A stretch of 64,000 bases of DNA from contig SKQL01000005.1 of NCBI GenBank assembly GCA_007119035.1, forward strand, positions 1-64,000, written 5' to 3'. The notes beneath the pieces are model-generated. The model was given only the letters and a program-made list of their open reading frames with translations, was not told the origin of the DNA and searched no databases. Below, one piece after another: positions 53,950-62,837 of the stretch (the stretch's first letter is position 1; every line of letters starts with the position of its first letter). The position numbers and the translations under genes were made by a program. This DNA is from Nitriliruptorales bacterium. Its GTDB lineage: Bacteria; Actinomycetota; Nitriliruptoria; Euzebyales; Egibacteraceae.

Positions 53950-55127
53950 CGCGCCCGACCGAGCCGATCCTGCACATCGACATGGACGCGTTCTTCGCCG
54001 CGGTGGAGGCCCGGCGGGACCCGAGCCTCGCGGGCAAGCCATTGCTGATCGGTGGTGCGGGCGGCAGGGGGGTGGTGGCCAGCGCGTCCTACGAGGCCAG
54101 GGCGTTCGGGATCACCTCGGCGATGCCGATGGCGAGTGCCATCCGGCGCTGCCCGCATGCGCTCGTGCGATCGCCTGACTTCGCCGCGTACCAGGAGGCG
54201 TCGTCGACGCTCATGGAGATACTCCGCTCGGTTACGCCCCTCGTCGAGCCGCTCTCCCTGGACGAGGCGTTCTGCGATGTGGGCGGCAGCGTCCGCCTGT
54301 TCGGGGAGCCCCCGACCATCGCACGGTCGCTGCGCCAGCGTGTCACCGAGGAGCTCGGGCTCCCCTCGAGTGTCGGCGTGGCCAAGAACAAGTTCCTCGC
54401 CAAGCTCTGCAGCGCCAAGGCGAAGCCCGAGGGCCTCCTGCATCTCAGGGAGGGGGAGGTCGATGCGTTCCTCGCTCCGCTCGACGTCCGTGACCTCTGG
54501 GGGGTCGGTGCGCAGACCGCGCACCGCCTCGAGCGCTTCGGCATCAGGCGCGTCGGAGACGTGGCCGCGACCGAGGAGGCGACCCTGGTGCGGCTCGTGG
54601 GCAAAGCTGCGGGAGCGCAGCTGTCCCGCCTGTCCCACGGATGGGATCCTCGGCCGGTGGTGCCGACCGAGGCCGCCAAGGGGATGAGTGCGGAGGAGAC
54701 CTTCGACACGGACGTCGATGACCCCGAGGTGCTCCGAAACGAGTTGTTGCGCCTAGCCGAGCGGGTGGGGCGCCGACTTCGCCGAGAAGGCGTAGCAGCC
54801 CGGACGGTCACGCTCAAGTTACGTTACGCCACGTTCCAGACGATCACCCGCTCACGGACGTTGACGCTTCCCACCGAGCAGGCGACCGAGTTGCACCAGG
54901 AAGCCGTGGCGCTCCTCGACGCGCTCCGCCTCGAGCGCGTGAGGGTCCGCCTCATCGGCCTCGCGACCAGCAACCTCGTGGCCTCTCGGGGCTCCGGGCA
55001 GTTGGGCCTGCTCACAAGCGACCGGTGGCGTCGCCTGGAACGAGCCACCGACGATGCCCGTGCGCGTTTCGGTGACGACGCGGTGACCCGCGGTGCCCTC
55101 CTCGATCCCGAGGAGGGGGAGAGCTGA
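53946..55127 (+). CDS. dinB: Y-family DNA polymerase IV (DinB)
   Basis: A 393-residue translesion polymerase. It shows ILHIDMDAFFAAVE (catalytic Asp12), SYEARAFGITSAMPM, PLSLDEAFCDVGG (Asp106, Glu107), VGVAKNKFLAKLCSAKAKPEG and the helix-hairpin-helix VGAQTAHRLERFGI. A QLGLLTSD clamp-binding motif is near residue 357. The catalytic residues are all kept, so it is an active polymerase, unlike ImuB. The ATG at 53946 overlaps the dnaE2 stop (ATGA), so it is expressed from the LexA-controlled promoter. Confidence 0.9.
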   Translation: MTRPTEPILHIDMDAFFAAVEARRDPSLAGKPLLIGGAGGRGVVASASYEARAFGITSAMPMASAIRRCPHALVRSPDFAAYQEASSTLMEILRSVTPLVEPLSLDEAFCDVGGSVRLFGEPPTIARSLRQRVTEELGLPSSVGVAKNKFLAKLCSAKAKPEGLLHLREGEVDAFLAPLDVRDLWGVGAQTAHRLERFGIRRVGDVAATEEATLVRLVGKAAGAQLSRLSHGWDPRPVVPTEAAKGMSAEETFDTDVDDPEVLRNELLRLAERVGRRLRREGVAARTVTLKLRYATFQTITRSRTLTLPTEQATELHQEAVALLDALRLERVRVRLIGLATSNLVASRGSGQLGLLTSDRWRRLERATDDARARFGDDAVTRGALLDPEEGES

Positions 55128-55240
55128 CACGCTGACACGCAGGTGTGTCCTGGCTCACCACCCCCGTTCGGGCAGGTCGGATCGGGGGGAAATCGCCGAT
55201 ATCGCGGCACTTAAGCGGCAGGGAAGGTGCGCGACGCGTT

Positions 55241-55272
55241 GTAATGACGCACAATCAGGGGAAGATCATTAC
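55241..55272. repeat. Inverted repeat GTAATGA...TCATTAC before DUF3040 gene
   Basis: GTAATGA (55241-55247) and TCATTAC (55266-55272) form a perfect 7-bp inverted repeat with 18 nt between, in an unusually AT-rich patch 30 bp before the DUF3040 start. It may be an operator or overlap a promoter; no clear -10/-35 pair can be set. Confidence 0.4.
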
Positions 55273-55301
55273 TGGACGCTTTGACAACCGCGGAGCCACG
55301 G

Positions 55302-55658
55302 ATGCCACTCTCCGACCGTGAGCAACAGATCCTCAGCGACATCGAGGCGCGGCTGCGCGCCGATGATCCGAAGTTCGCGAAGACCGTCGGCACGACGACG
55401 GTCTCGGCGCATGTGCGTCGAAAGGTCAAGCTCGCGGTGGCGGGCTTGGCCGTCGGCATGATCCTCCTGCTGCTGATCATCCAGAGCTTCTGGTTCGGGG
55501 TCGCGGGGTTCGCCCTGATGCTCGGTAGCGCTGTCTACGGCGGGCATCAACTGAAGCGACTCGGCGCCGACCAGACGAACCGGCTGGGTGGGCAGCTCCG
55601 GGGAGGCTTCGATCGCTACATGCGGGACAAACGCGATCGCGGCAAAGAGGGTGGCTAG
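55302..55658 (+). CDS. DUF3040 membrane protein
   Basis: A 118-residue protein starting MPLSDREQQILSDIEARLRA with DDPKFAKTV, the hallmark of DUF3040. Two membrane helices follow (about residues 44-82) and then a basic cytosolic tail. DUF3040 proteins are widespread in actinobacteria, often near division/cell wall genes; function unknown. ATG 55302 is chosen because GGAG is 6 bp upstream and the conserved N-terminus starts there. It overlaps the convergent transglutaminase gene by 4 bp. Confidence 0.85.
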   Translation: MPLSDREQQILSDIEARLRADDPKFAKTVGTTTVSAHVRRKVKLAVAGLAVGMILLLLIIQSFWFGVAGFALMLGSAVYGGHQLKRLGADQTNRLGGQLRGGFDRYMRDKRDRGKEGG

Positions 55659-58006
55659 CGGGCGACGCGCCTTGCCCGGACCAACTGCCCCAGGGAGCCG
55701 CGGAGGAGCAGCCACGGCTTCGTGAGCGCCACAGGACGGGGCAGCGCATCCTCCAGGCCGCTCGTCGCTGACTCGGCGCGTGCGGCCCCCTTCTCGGTGG
55801 GCGGCCCGCCGTAACGGGCCCGAGCGGACTCCACCGCAAGCATCTCAGCCTCATCCTCCCGCGAGAGCCGTGCTCCCACGCGGCGCAGATACTCCGCCTC
55901 GGTGTCGCACGCCCCGGGATGAAGCCCGTAGCCCCGTCCGAGGCGCTCCACCCGGTCGCGGGCCCGAAGGACACGCGCCCTCGTGTCCAGCCTCGTCGCT
56001 CGCCGACGGACCACGAGCAACGCCGCACCACCCAGCAGGGCGGCCGAGGCGAGCCCTCCCACCGAGAGCAGGTTGCGTCCGCTCCCGCCGGTGTCGGGAC
56101 CCCCCACGTCGCCCCCCTGTGCCTGCATGTCCTCGGTATCGTCCAGCCCTTCGAGATCCGGCCGGCTGCCCTCTTGCTCGAAGTCCTCCTGCTCCTCGAG
56201 CCACTCCTCGATTCCGCTGCCTTCCTCGGCCGCGGACCGGTGGCCGCCTCGTGTGTCGGAGGGGGCGAGGTCGGTCGCGGTCGGGACGATGACGTTGTCG
56301 TCCGAGCGTGGGGTGGGCTCGAAGGCCAGCCACCCGTGACCGGGGAACAGCACCTCGACCCACGCGTGCGCGTTCGCGCCGGTGATCTCCCACACACCCG
56401 CAGCCGCATCGACGACATGACCAGGGGTGAACCCGACCGCGACCCGCGCAGGGATGTCGAGGCTGCGCAGCATCACCGCCATCGTCCCCGCGTACTGCTC
56501 GCAATAGCCGACGCGGTTGTCGAGGAACGCCTGCATCGCGTCTCCGTCGTGGCCCTGCTCGGGGTCGAGGGAGTACTCCCAGGTGCGCAGTTCCTCCTGT
56601 ATGGCCAAGGCCTGGGCGAAGGGCGTCCGCGCATCCGCGGCCTCAACGATCTCGACCGCGAGCGAGGCGACGTCGTCGGGGACGTTGCCAGGCAGGTCGG
56701 TGAGGCTCGAGTCCGGCGCGAAGCCCTCCTGGGCCTCGAGGCGCTCAGGGTCGGGTGCCGGGACCGCGGCCGTCACCGTGTACTCGTCCCCGCTCGAGAG
56801 GCTCGCACCGTCATCGACGGTCACGGTGGCGTTGCGGCCGTCGAACTGCAGATCCCGGGTGGCCGACTCGATCGTCCGGGGATGGTAGGGGCTCGGAACG
56901 AGCGTTCCGGAGAGGTCCGCCACCTCCACGGCCATGGTCAGCTCCTCGGTGGCCGACATCTCGACCTCCGCGGGCAGCTCGCCGTCCTCAACCGACGCGC
57001 TGCGGATGCCTTCGGACGTCCATTGCTCCTCGGCGTCGTACACGTCCAACGACGTCGTGCGCAGGTACGCGGGGTGGGGAGTGGTGACCCGCAGCAGCGG
57101 CCCCCGGTCCTGCGAGGTGAGATTGGGGCGCAGATCGACGATGGGGTTGGTGGTGACCGTCGAGCCCCCGCGGCCACGGACATCATAGACGGCGGGGTCC
57201 TCGGCACCGGGTAGCGCCTCGCCCAGGGCGACCCCCGCCAGGATCGCTACGGCCACCGCCGTGGGGGCGAGCAAGAGGGCGGGCGCGGACCCGCGCGCGA
57301 GACGCCTCTGCGATCCGTGCTCGGGCCACCGTCGCAGCTCTCCGCGGCTTGCTACCAGCAGCAGGAGACCCGCCGCGGCGAGGAACGCCACCACAGCGCC
57401 CGTGGCGCGCTCGTCCGAGGAGACCATCGGCAGGGGGAAGACGAAGAGGACGAGCGCGCAGACGATCGCGGGAGGAGCAGAGCTCCTGTGCAGCGCCGCA
57501 TGCGCGGTGGCGACGCTCACCAACCACACCCCGACGACGGCTACGAGCAGCAGCGGTGGATGGGGGTCCACGGGGGCGGTGAGCGTGGTGAACAGCTCGA
57601 CGCTCTGATGGGCGAGCACCCGCAGGGCACCGAGCGTCTCAGGAGTGGGCAGGACTCCGTAGATTGCGGTGGGGGAGGCGAACACCGAGGTGACGAGGAG
57701 GACCGCGGCCCCTGCATTCGCGACCAGGGCCACCAAACTCGACAGGCCGAGTTGCCGTGCGGCCCACGACAAGCCCACCGACACGAGAACGGTGGCGGCG
57801 ACGAAGCGCACCCATTCGTCTGTGGTGAAGATCAGCGTCAGGGGAATGGAGGCGGCCGCGAGCAGACTCAGGACGACGAGCAATGAGGCGAGCCCGATCC
57901 CTCCCGCCCGGGCGGGGTGTCCCTCATGCTGGCCGGGCGGCTGCCCGCCCACGACGCTGCGCCCTTCCCGGCCCGTGCCCTCGCGTGACGAGACGGCCGT
58001 GCTCAT
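55655..58006 (-). CDS. Transglutaminase-like membrane protein (DUF3488/DUF4129)
   Basis: A 783-residue membrane protein. The N-terminal ~230 residues hold six or so helices (DUF3488). The outer region carries the transglutaminase/protease-like core with catalytic Cys in RVGYCEQYAGTMAVMLRSLD, His in TGANAHAWVEVLF and Asp/Pro in FEPTPRSDD. A further helix (LASAALLGGAALLVV) leads to a DUF4129-like cytosolic tail. It is the last gene of the MoxR-DUF58-transglutaminase operon, overlapping the DUF58 gene by 4 bp. It is thought to act in envelope maturation; substrate unknown. Confidence 0.85.
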   Translation of the reverse strand: MSTAVSSREGTGREGRSVVGGQPPGQHEGHPARAGGIGLASLLVVLSLLAAASIPLTLIFTTDEWVRFVAATVLVSVGLSWAARQLGLSSLVALVANAGAAVLLVTSVFASPTAIYGVLPTPETLGALRVLAHQSVELFTTLTAPVDPHPPLLLVAVVGVWLVSVATAHAALHRSSAPPAIVCALVLFVFPLPMVSSDERATGAVVAFLAAAGLLLLVASRGELRRWPEHGSQRRLARGSAPALLLAPTAVAVAILAGVALGEALPGAEDPAVYDVRGRGGSTVTTNPIVDLRPNLTSQDRGPLLRVTTPHPAYLRTTSLDVYDAEEQWTSEGIRSASVEDGELPAEVEMSATEELTMAVEVADLSGTLVPSPYHPRTIESATRDLQFDGRNATVTVDDGASLSSGDEYTVTAAVPAPDPERLEAQEGFAPDSSLTDLPGNVPDDVASLAVEIVEAADARTPFAQALAIQEELRTWEYSLDPEQGHDGDAMQAFLDNRVGYCEQYAGTMAVMLRSLDIPARVAVGFTPGHVVDAAAGVWEITGANAHAWVEVLFPGHGWLAFEPTPRSDDNVIVPTATDLAPSDTRGGHRSAAEEGSGIEEWLEEQEDFEQEGSRPDLEGLDDTEDMQAQGGDVGGPDTGGSGRNLLSVGGLASAALLGGAALLVVRRRATRLDTRARVLRARDRVERLGRGYGLHPGACDTEAEYLRRVGARLSREDEAEMLAVESARARYGGPPTEKGAARAESATSGLEDALPRPVALTKPWLLLRGSLGQLVRARRVAR

Positions 58007-59202
58007 GCGGAGACGGCCCCCCTCGGGGGGCGCGTGGCTCGGGCCCAGGCGTCGCTGACGCCCGGGGAGAGATTGGCGGCCCGCCAGCCTGAGGCCTCGA
58101 GCAGCGGGGTGAGCGTGTCGGAGCGCTCATCCCCGCACACGAGCGCCACCTTGGGGTCGAGCCTCACGCGGGTGAGCAGCGTCTGGACCTCCTCGTCCTC
58201 CGCAGGTCGGGGAGGCGCCGGCGCGAGGACCATGACCACGAGGCCCTCCGTCGTCCGAAGCCTCTCCACGCTGGCGCGGAGATCCCCGTCGTCTTCGAGG
58301 GTGACCTCCGCGAGGCGATCGAGGTGGCGCTGGGCGGGCATCGAGGCCGTCGGCCGGCGATCGGATGTCGTAACGAGCCGTGTCTCGTACCCCGCGGCCT
58401 CCATGTGGACGAGAACGCTCGCGGCCGCGGAGACCGCGGTCTCGAACGTGGACTGCTCGCCCGCCCCCGTGTGGCGATGGCCCCGGGCGTCGAGGAGTAC
58501 GGTCGCCTGTGTGGTGGACCGCTCCTCGTTCTGGCGCACCATCAGCTGCTGGCGCCGGGCCGTCGATGGCCAGTGCACGTGACGGAGGTCGTCGCCGACA
58601 CGGTACTCGCGCACGGTGTGGAACTCAGTCCCTGCATCGAGCCGCCGACGACGACCACCCGCGCCCATCTTCGTGCCGGGCGGGGCTGTCCCCACGAGGT
58701 CGTCCACGCGCGGGTACACGAGCAACTCGTTGCGGCGCTCGTAGCCTCGGGTGCGTCGTGCGAGCCCGAAGGGGTCCCTGGTCGTCACCTCGAGGGGGCC
58801 GATGCCCGACCGCCCCCGAACGGCCGCGGTGACCCGGTAGGTCACCGTCGCGGTGGACCCCGGCCGTATACCGCCGACGAGGAAGCGGGGACGGGCGGGC
58901 GGGGCGGGGCGCAACGCCGGTGGGCACTTGTCCTCGAGCAGCAGCATGCCCGTGCGCAACCGCCCGTCGTTGCGGAGGTCGAGGGAGACCTCGATGGTCT
59001 GCCCGGCGGTCACGCGGGCGCCTGGGATCCGCCGACGGTGCGACACCCTGCCCTCGCCCAACGACACCATGGCCACCGAGCACAGCGGGAGGACCGCCGC
59101 GGCCACCGCGACGACGTAGAGCTCTGACACACCGAGGAGGCGGCCCACGGCCCAGCACAGGACCGCCCCCGCCCCCATGGCCAGACCGCGGCGGGTTGGC
59201 AT
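58003..59202 (-). CDS. DUF58-domain protein
   Basis: A 399-residue protein with two N-terminal membrane helices (residues ~5-48), a beta-rich region, and the DUF58 motif GTEFHTVREYRVGDDLRHVH followed by WPSTARRQQLMVRQ. The C-terminal ~170 residues look like a vWA-type fold with LLDARGH. DUF58 proteins work with MoxR ATPases, which overlap it here by one base (TGATG). No enzyme activity is known for the family. Confidence 0.87.
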   Translation of the reverse strand: MPTRRGLAMGAGAVLCWAVGRLLGVSELYVVAVAAAVLPLCSVAMVSLGEGRVSHRRRIPGARVTAGQTIEVSLDLRNDGRLRTGMLLLEDKCPPALRPAPPARPRFLVGGIRPGSTATVTYRVTAAVRGRSGIGPLEVTTRDPFGLARRTRGYERRNELLVYPRVDDLVGTAPPGTKMGAGGRRRRLDAGTEFHTVREYRVGDDLRHVHWPSTARRQQLMVRQNEERSTTQATVLLDARGHRHTGAGEQSTFETAVSAAASVLVHMEAAGYETRLVTTSDRRPTASMPAQRHLDRLAEVTLEDDGDLRASVERLRTTEGLVVMVLAPAPPRPAEDEEVQTLLTRVRLDPKVALVCGDERSDTLTPLLEASGWRAANLSPGVSDAWARATRPPRGAVSA

Positions 59203-60176
59203 CAGCGCCGGCCGCGGGGCACCGGCACGGTGCTGACGACGGCTGCGACGATGTCGCTCGCCGAGCGCCCCTCGAGATACGCCTGCGGGGCGAGCATGAG
59301 GCGATGAGCGAGCACCGGCTCCGCGAGGGCCTTCACGTCGTCGGGGATGACATAGTCCCGGCGGCCCGCGCCCGCGAGCGCGCGGGCTCCCCGTAGGAGC
59401 GCGAGCGAGGCTCGTGGGGAGGCGCCGAGCTCGACGGACGGGTCCTCGCGTGTGGCCCGTACGAGCGAGACGATGTATCGCCGCACCTCAGGCGCCGCGT
59501 AGATGCCCGTGACGGTCCGGATGAGCTCAGCCACACGCTGCGCGTCCGTGACGGGGCTCAGCTTCTCGAGGCGCGCGCCGTCGCCATGGTGCTCGAGCAC
59601 GTCGAGCTCCGACTCCGCTGACGGGTAGCCGATGGACAGGCGCACCATGAAGCGGTCCCGTTGAGCCTCCGGCAGAGGATAGGTGCCGTCGAGCTCCACA
59701 GGATTCTGGGTGGCGATGACCATGAAGGGGGTCGCGAGCCCGTGCGTGGTACCGTCCACCGTCACCGTGCGCTCCTCCATGGCCTCGAGGAGGGCGGACT
59801 GCGTCTTCGGTCCCGCTCGATTGATCTCGTCGCCGAGGAGGATGTTGGCGAAGACCGCGCCGGGCTTGAACTCGAAGTCGCCCCGGTCCTGGTTGTAGAT
59901 CGTCACCCCCGTGATGTCGGAGGGCAGCAGGTCCGGGGTGAACTGCACGCGGCGGACGCTGCAGGAGACGGAGCGGGCGATCGCTTTGGCCAGGAGGGTC
60001 TTGCCCACCCCCGGCACGTCCTCGAGCAGCAGGTGCCCCTCGCTCAGCAGGGTGACGAGGCCGAGCCGCACCACATCGGGCTTGCCTTCGATGGCCTGGG
60101 CGACATTGCGCTCCACGTCGGCGAACGTGCTCGCGAGCTCGTCGATGGACGCGTCTGCGGAGCGCTCTGTGGTCAC
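59202..60176 (-). CDS. MoxR-family AAA+ ATPase
   Basis: A 324-residue MoxR-type AAA+ ATPase, a chaperone-like factor for its partner vWA/DUF58 proteins. Walker A is LLEDVPGVGKTLLAKAIAR (about residue 55), with Walker B ANILLGDEINRAGPKTQSAL, EAMEERTVTV, the sensor 1 Asn in IATQNP, and a sensor 2 region GASPRASLALLRGARALA. The GTG at 60176 follows GAGGGGG. It is the first gene of the operon; TAGACT lies upstream as a likely -10. Confidence 0.9.
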   Translation of the reverse strand: MTTERSADASIDELASTFADVERNVAQAIEGKPDVVRLGLVTLLSEGHLLLEDVPGVGKTLLAKAIARSVSCSVRRVQFTPDLLPSDITGVTIYNQDRGDFEFKPGAVFANILLGDEINRAGPKTQSALLEAMEERTVTVDGTTHGLATPFMVIATQNPVELDGTYPLPEAQRDRFMVRLSIGYPSAESELDVLEHHGDGARLEKLSPVTDAQRVAELIRTVTGIYAAPEVRRYIVSLVRATREDPSVELGASPRASLALLRGARALAGAGRRDYVIPDDVKALAEPVLAHRLMLAPQAYLEGRSASDIVAAVVSTVPVPRGRR

Positions 60177-60240
60177 GTGGGGGCCCCCTCAGGGTGGCAA
60201 CGAAAGCGCCGTCGCCTCACACGACGCAGTCAGCGATCCG

Positions 60241-60246
60241 AGTCTA
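60241..60246 (-). promoter_or_regulatory. -10 element (TAGACT) of the MoxR operon
   Basis: TAGACT on the minus strand (60246 to 60241) would start transcription near 60234, giving a leader of about 58 nt. No clear -35. Confidence 0.4.
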
Positions 60247-60347
60247 ACGTCGCGGGGGCGACGTGCCGCCTGGCGGAGGGCCCTGGAGTTGGCCCCGGCC
60301 TCTCGACGGCTACGGCCGGCAAGCGCAGGTGAACAGCCGCTCGGTGC

Positions 60348-60353
60348 TAGCAT
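60348..60353 (+). promoter_or_regulatory. Possible -10 element (TAGCAT) of the HNH gene
   Basis: TAGCAT lies 85 bp before the GTG at 60439, in the 262-bp region shared with the divergent MoxR operon. The leader would be about 80 nt. Confidence 0.3.
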
Positions 60354-60438
60354 GGCGCCGCTCCAGTACGGTGTTCTTGGTGGCCCGTGGTGACGTTCCT
60401 CCCACCACGAGCGACATCGAGGGAGCAGGGAGAGCGGC

Positions 60439-61044
60439 GTGGATGGACTGCATTCCACCAGCGAGGGCCACCTCCCGCGACGGGTTGGCGCGGGAGTCGC
60501 GGGAACGCGTCCGCCAAGGCAACGCTCCGCCCCCGCGGGCAAGGCCCTGCTGCTCAACGCCACGATGGAGCCCTTGAGCGTCGTGCCGTCCCGTCGGGCT
60601 CTCGTGCTCGTGCTCACCGACAAGGCCGACTTGGTCCATACCAACGGCCACCGCTATCGCTCCGAGAGCCTCGACCTATCCGCCCCCTCGGTTCTGCGCC
60701 TGCGGCGATACGTCAAGGTCCCGTACCGCCACCAGGCGGCCCTCAGCCGACGCGGGGTGTTCATCCGGGACGACGGCAGCTGCCAGTACTGCGGCAAGGC
60801 TGCGGAGAACGTGGACCACGTCATGCCTCGCAGTCGTGGTGGTGCGCACGAGTGGGAGAACGTGGTGGCCTCCTGCCGCCGCTGCAACAGCCGCAAGAAG
60901 GATCACACCCCCGAGGAGGCTGGTATGCGCCTTCTTCGCCCTCCGTACGTCCCCCGTGCGGCGTTCTGCCTCGTCGTCGCTGTGGGCGGGCTCCAACCCG
61001 ACTGGGAGGCCTACCTCGGGGATTTCCTCGATCGCACGGCCTGA
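60439..61044 (+). CDS. HNH endonuclease-domain protein
   Basis: A 201-residue protein. The conserved segment ALLLNATMEPLSVVPSRRAL begins near residue 36. The HNH motif follows: CQYCGKAAENVDHVMPRSRG with C-x2-C zinc ligands and the catalytic His, then ENVVASCRRCNSRKKDHTP. It is a common actinobacterial HNH protein whose role is unknown; it may cut DNA in repair. GTG 60439 follows AGGGAG at ~6 bp. The less conserved first 35 residues are Arg/Pro-rich, so a later start is possible. Confidence 0.82.
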   Translation: MDGLHSTSEGHLPRRVGAGVAGTRPPRQRSAPAGKALLLNATMEPLSVVPSRRALVLVLTDKADLVHTNGHRYRSESLDLSAPSVLRLRRYVKVPYRHQAALSRRGVFIRDDGSCQYCGKAAENVDHVMPRSRGGAHEWENVVASCRRCNSRKKDHTPEEAGMRLLRPPYVPRAAFCLVVAVGGLQPDWEAYLGDFLDRTA

Positions 61045-61387
61045 CCCCCACTTCCCTCCACCTGCGTTCCCGCAGGCGCCCGTAGCTACTGCCGAGGCCC
61101 CCTTCCGGGCTCCCGACAGCCCACGAACGCACTGATCTGGGGCTCTCCCTCCCCAGCCTGGGCTTCTTCGCCATCCCTGGGCACCACTGTCCTCCACCCT
61201 GCACCACCGGCCATGAGCTGGGATTTCTTCGCGATTTCACTCAAGTACATGCCCGAATGGCCGATTTTCATTTGACAAGTGGAGTGAAGTGGAGAAGTGT
61301 GGGGCATATTGGAGCGAGTGGGGTTCCACAGGAAGGGCTACGGGGGGCATCCGCTGTCCGGGCCCGTCAGGGCGAAAGTGGGAACGG
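61045..61387 (+). promoter_or_regulatory. 343-bp intergenic region upstream of mraZ
   Basis: No gene is seen here. It holds a small GC hairpin (61061-61076) after the HNH gene. An AT-richer stretch runs from about 61210, followed by TTGACA at 61272-61277 and the three 10-bp MraZ-type repeats. It is the likely promoter region of the division and cell wall cluster. Confidence 0.6.
61277..61304. promoter_or_regulatory. MraZ-binding direct repeats (GTGG x3, 10-bp spacing)
   Basis: GTGG occurs at 61279, 61289 and 61299, exactly one helical turn apart, in the context AAGTGGAG, AAGTGGAG, AAGTGTGG. MraZ is known to bind three short direct repeats spaced about 10 bp upstream of its own gene. TTGACA overlaps the first repeat. 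Autoregulation is expected. Confidence 0.65.
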
Positions 61388-61819
61388 ATGTTTCTCGGGG
61401 AGTACCAGCACACGCTGGACTCCAAGGGGCGTCTCATCCTCCCGTCGGCCTTCCGGGAACAGCTCGCGGAGGGATTGGTGATGACGGTGGGCGTCGACAA
61501 CTGCTTGACGATCCACTCCCGCGAGGAGTGGGCATCGGTGGTGGCCGGTCTGCGCAACCTGCGCAGCACCGATCGCCGCGAGCGCGCGTTCGCCCGGGTG
61601 ATGACGTCGTCGGCGCACCCTCAGGAACCCGACAAGCAGGGGCGGATCAGCATCCCGTTCCGTCTGCGCAGCTATGCGGCGCTGGACCGCGAGGTCACCG
61701 TGGTGGGCGCGGATGCCCGGGTAGAGCTGTGGGACACGAGCCGCTGGGACGCCTACCGCGACCAGGCGATGGCGGAGTTCGCGGAGACCGATGCCCCGTT
61801 CGACCTGGGCGGGTTCTGA
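61388..61819 (+). CDS. mraZ: Transcriptional regulator MraZ
   Basis: A 143-residue double SpoVT/AbrB-fold protein, the usual first gene of the dcw cluster. It shows MFLGEYQHTLDSKGRLILPS at the N-terminus and the second copy PDKQGRISIPFRLR. It forms a ring and represses its own promoter through the repeats at 61277-61304. ATG 61388 is chosen because MFLGEY is the conserved start. Its stop overlaps the ribosome site of rsmH. Confidence 0.92.
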   Translation: MFLGEYQHTLDSKGRLILPSAFREQLAEGLVMTVGVDNCLTIHSREEWASVVAGLRNLRSTDRRERAFARVMTSSAHPQEPDKQGRISIPFRLRSYAALDREVTVVGADARVELWDTSRWDAYRDQAMAEFAETDAPFDLGGF

Positions 61820-61833
61820 TGGAGGCTGCGCTC

Positions 61834-62799
61834 ATGTCCCCCAACCTCGGAAGGCCACACGAGCCCGTGCTCGTCGACCGCGTCACCGAGCTGCTCGCCG
61901 CCGCCGGCCCGGGGCTCCTCGTCGACGCGACGGTCGGAGCAGGGGGTCACGCGGCCGCACTCCTCGAAGCGAGTGGGCCCGAGGTGAGGCTCCTCGGCTT
62001 CGACCGGGATCCCCAGGCCCTGGAGTTGGCGAGGGAGCGCCTCGCTCCCTTCGGCTCCCGTGCCCGGCTCGTTCACTCCGGCTACGAGCGCCTCTCGGAG
62101 ATCCTCACAGACATCGACGACGGCCCGGTGCTCGGGGTGCTCTACGACCTCGGGCTCTCGTCGATGCAGCTCGACCGGGCCGGTCGCGGATTCGCGTTCG
62201 CGACGAGCGCCCCGCTCGACATGCGGATGGATCAGACCTCGTCGGGCCCCACCGCCGCAGACCTCGTCAACACCCTCGATGTCGCGGACCTTGTGCGCCT
62301 GCTCCGGGAGGGCGGGGAGGACCGCCATCCTCACCGCATCGCGAGGGCCATCGTGGCCGCACGTCCGATCTCCCGCACGACAGAGCTCGCCGATCTCGTA
62401 GCCGAGGCCGTTCCCGCACGGGACCGGCACGGCAGAACGCACCCGGCGACCCGCTCGTTCCAAGCGCTGCGCATCGCCGTAAATGGCGAGCTCGAGCGCT
62501 TCCGCGCCTCTCTTCCCCAGGCGCTGGAGCTGCTGCAGCCCGGCAACGGGCGGGTCGCCGTGCTCGCGTACCACTCTCTCGAGGACCGCATCGCGAAGCG
62601 ACTGCTGGCCGAAGCCGCGAGGGGATGCATCTGCCCACCCGACCTGCCTGTGTGCGGCTGCGGTCGTGTTCCCCAGGTCCGGCTGTTGACCCGTGGCGCG
62701 GTCCAGGCCACTCCTACCGAGGCGGAGCGCAATCCCCGCGCTCGCAGTGTCCGGCTGCGGGCCGCCGAGCGAACGACCGCCCCCTACCCGGAGAACTGA
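61834..62799 (+). CDS. rsmH: 16S rRNA m4C1402 methyltransferase RsmH (MraW)
   Basis: A 321-residue SAM-dependent methyltransferase acting on 16S rRNA C1402. It shows HEPVLVDRVTELL, the SAM motif VDATVGAGGHAAALLE, GVLYDLGLSSMQLDR, MRMDQTSSGPTAADLVN, THPATRSFQALRIAVNGELE and YHSLEDRIAKR. ATG 61834 is preferred because GGAGG lies 8 bp upstream; ATG 61819, overlapping the mraZ stop, is the alternative. Confidence 0.92.
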   Translation: MSPNLGRPHEPVLVDRVTELLAAAGPGLLVDATVGAGGHAAALLEASGPEVRLLGFDRDPQALELARERLAPFGSRARLVHSGYERLSEILTDIDDGPVLGVLYDLGLSSMQLDRAGRGFAFATSAPLDMRMDQTSSGPTAADLVNTLDVADLVRLLREGGEDRHPHRIARAIVAARPISRTTELADLVAEAVPARDRHGRTHPATRSFQALRIAVNGELERFRASLPQALELLQPGNGRVAVLAYHSLEDRIAKRLLAEAARGCICPPDLPVCGCGRVPQVRLLTRGAVQATPTEAERNPRARSVRLRAAERTTAPYPEN

Positions 62800-62837
62800 C
62801 TCGCCCGTCCGACCCACGACACGCAAGAGGAGCATCG

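Noticed and set aside
55281-55286. TTGACA at 55281 as a promoter or TTG start of the DUF3040 gene
   Set aside because: It lies 16 bp from the true ATG with no -10 after it, and DUF3040 proteins begin at MPLS.
61061-61076. Hairpin CCTGCG-TTCC-CGCAGG after the HNH gene
   Set aside because: The stem is only 6 bp and no T tract follows; too weak to call a terminator.
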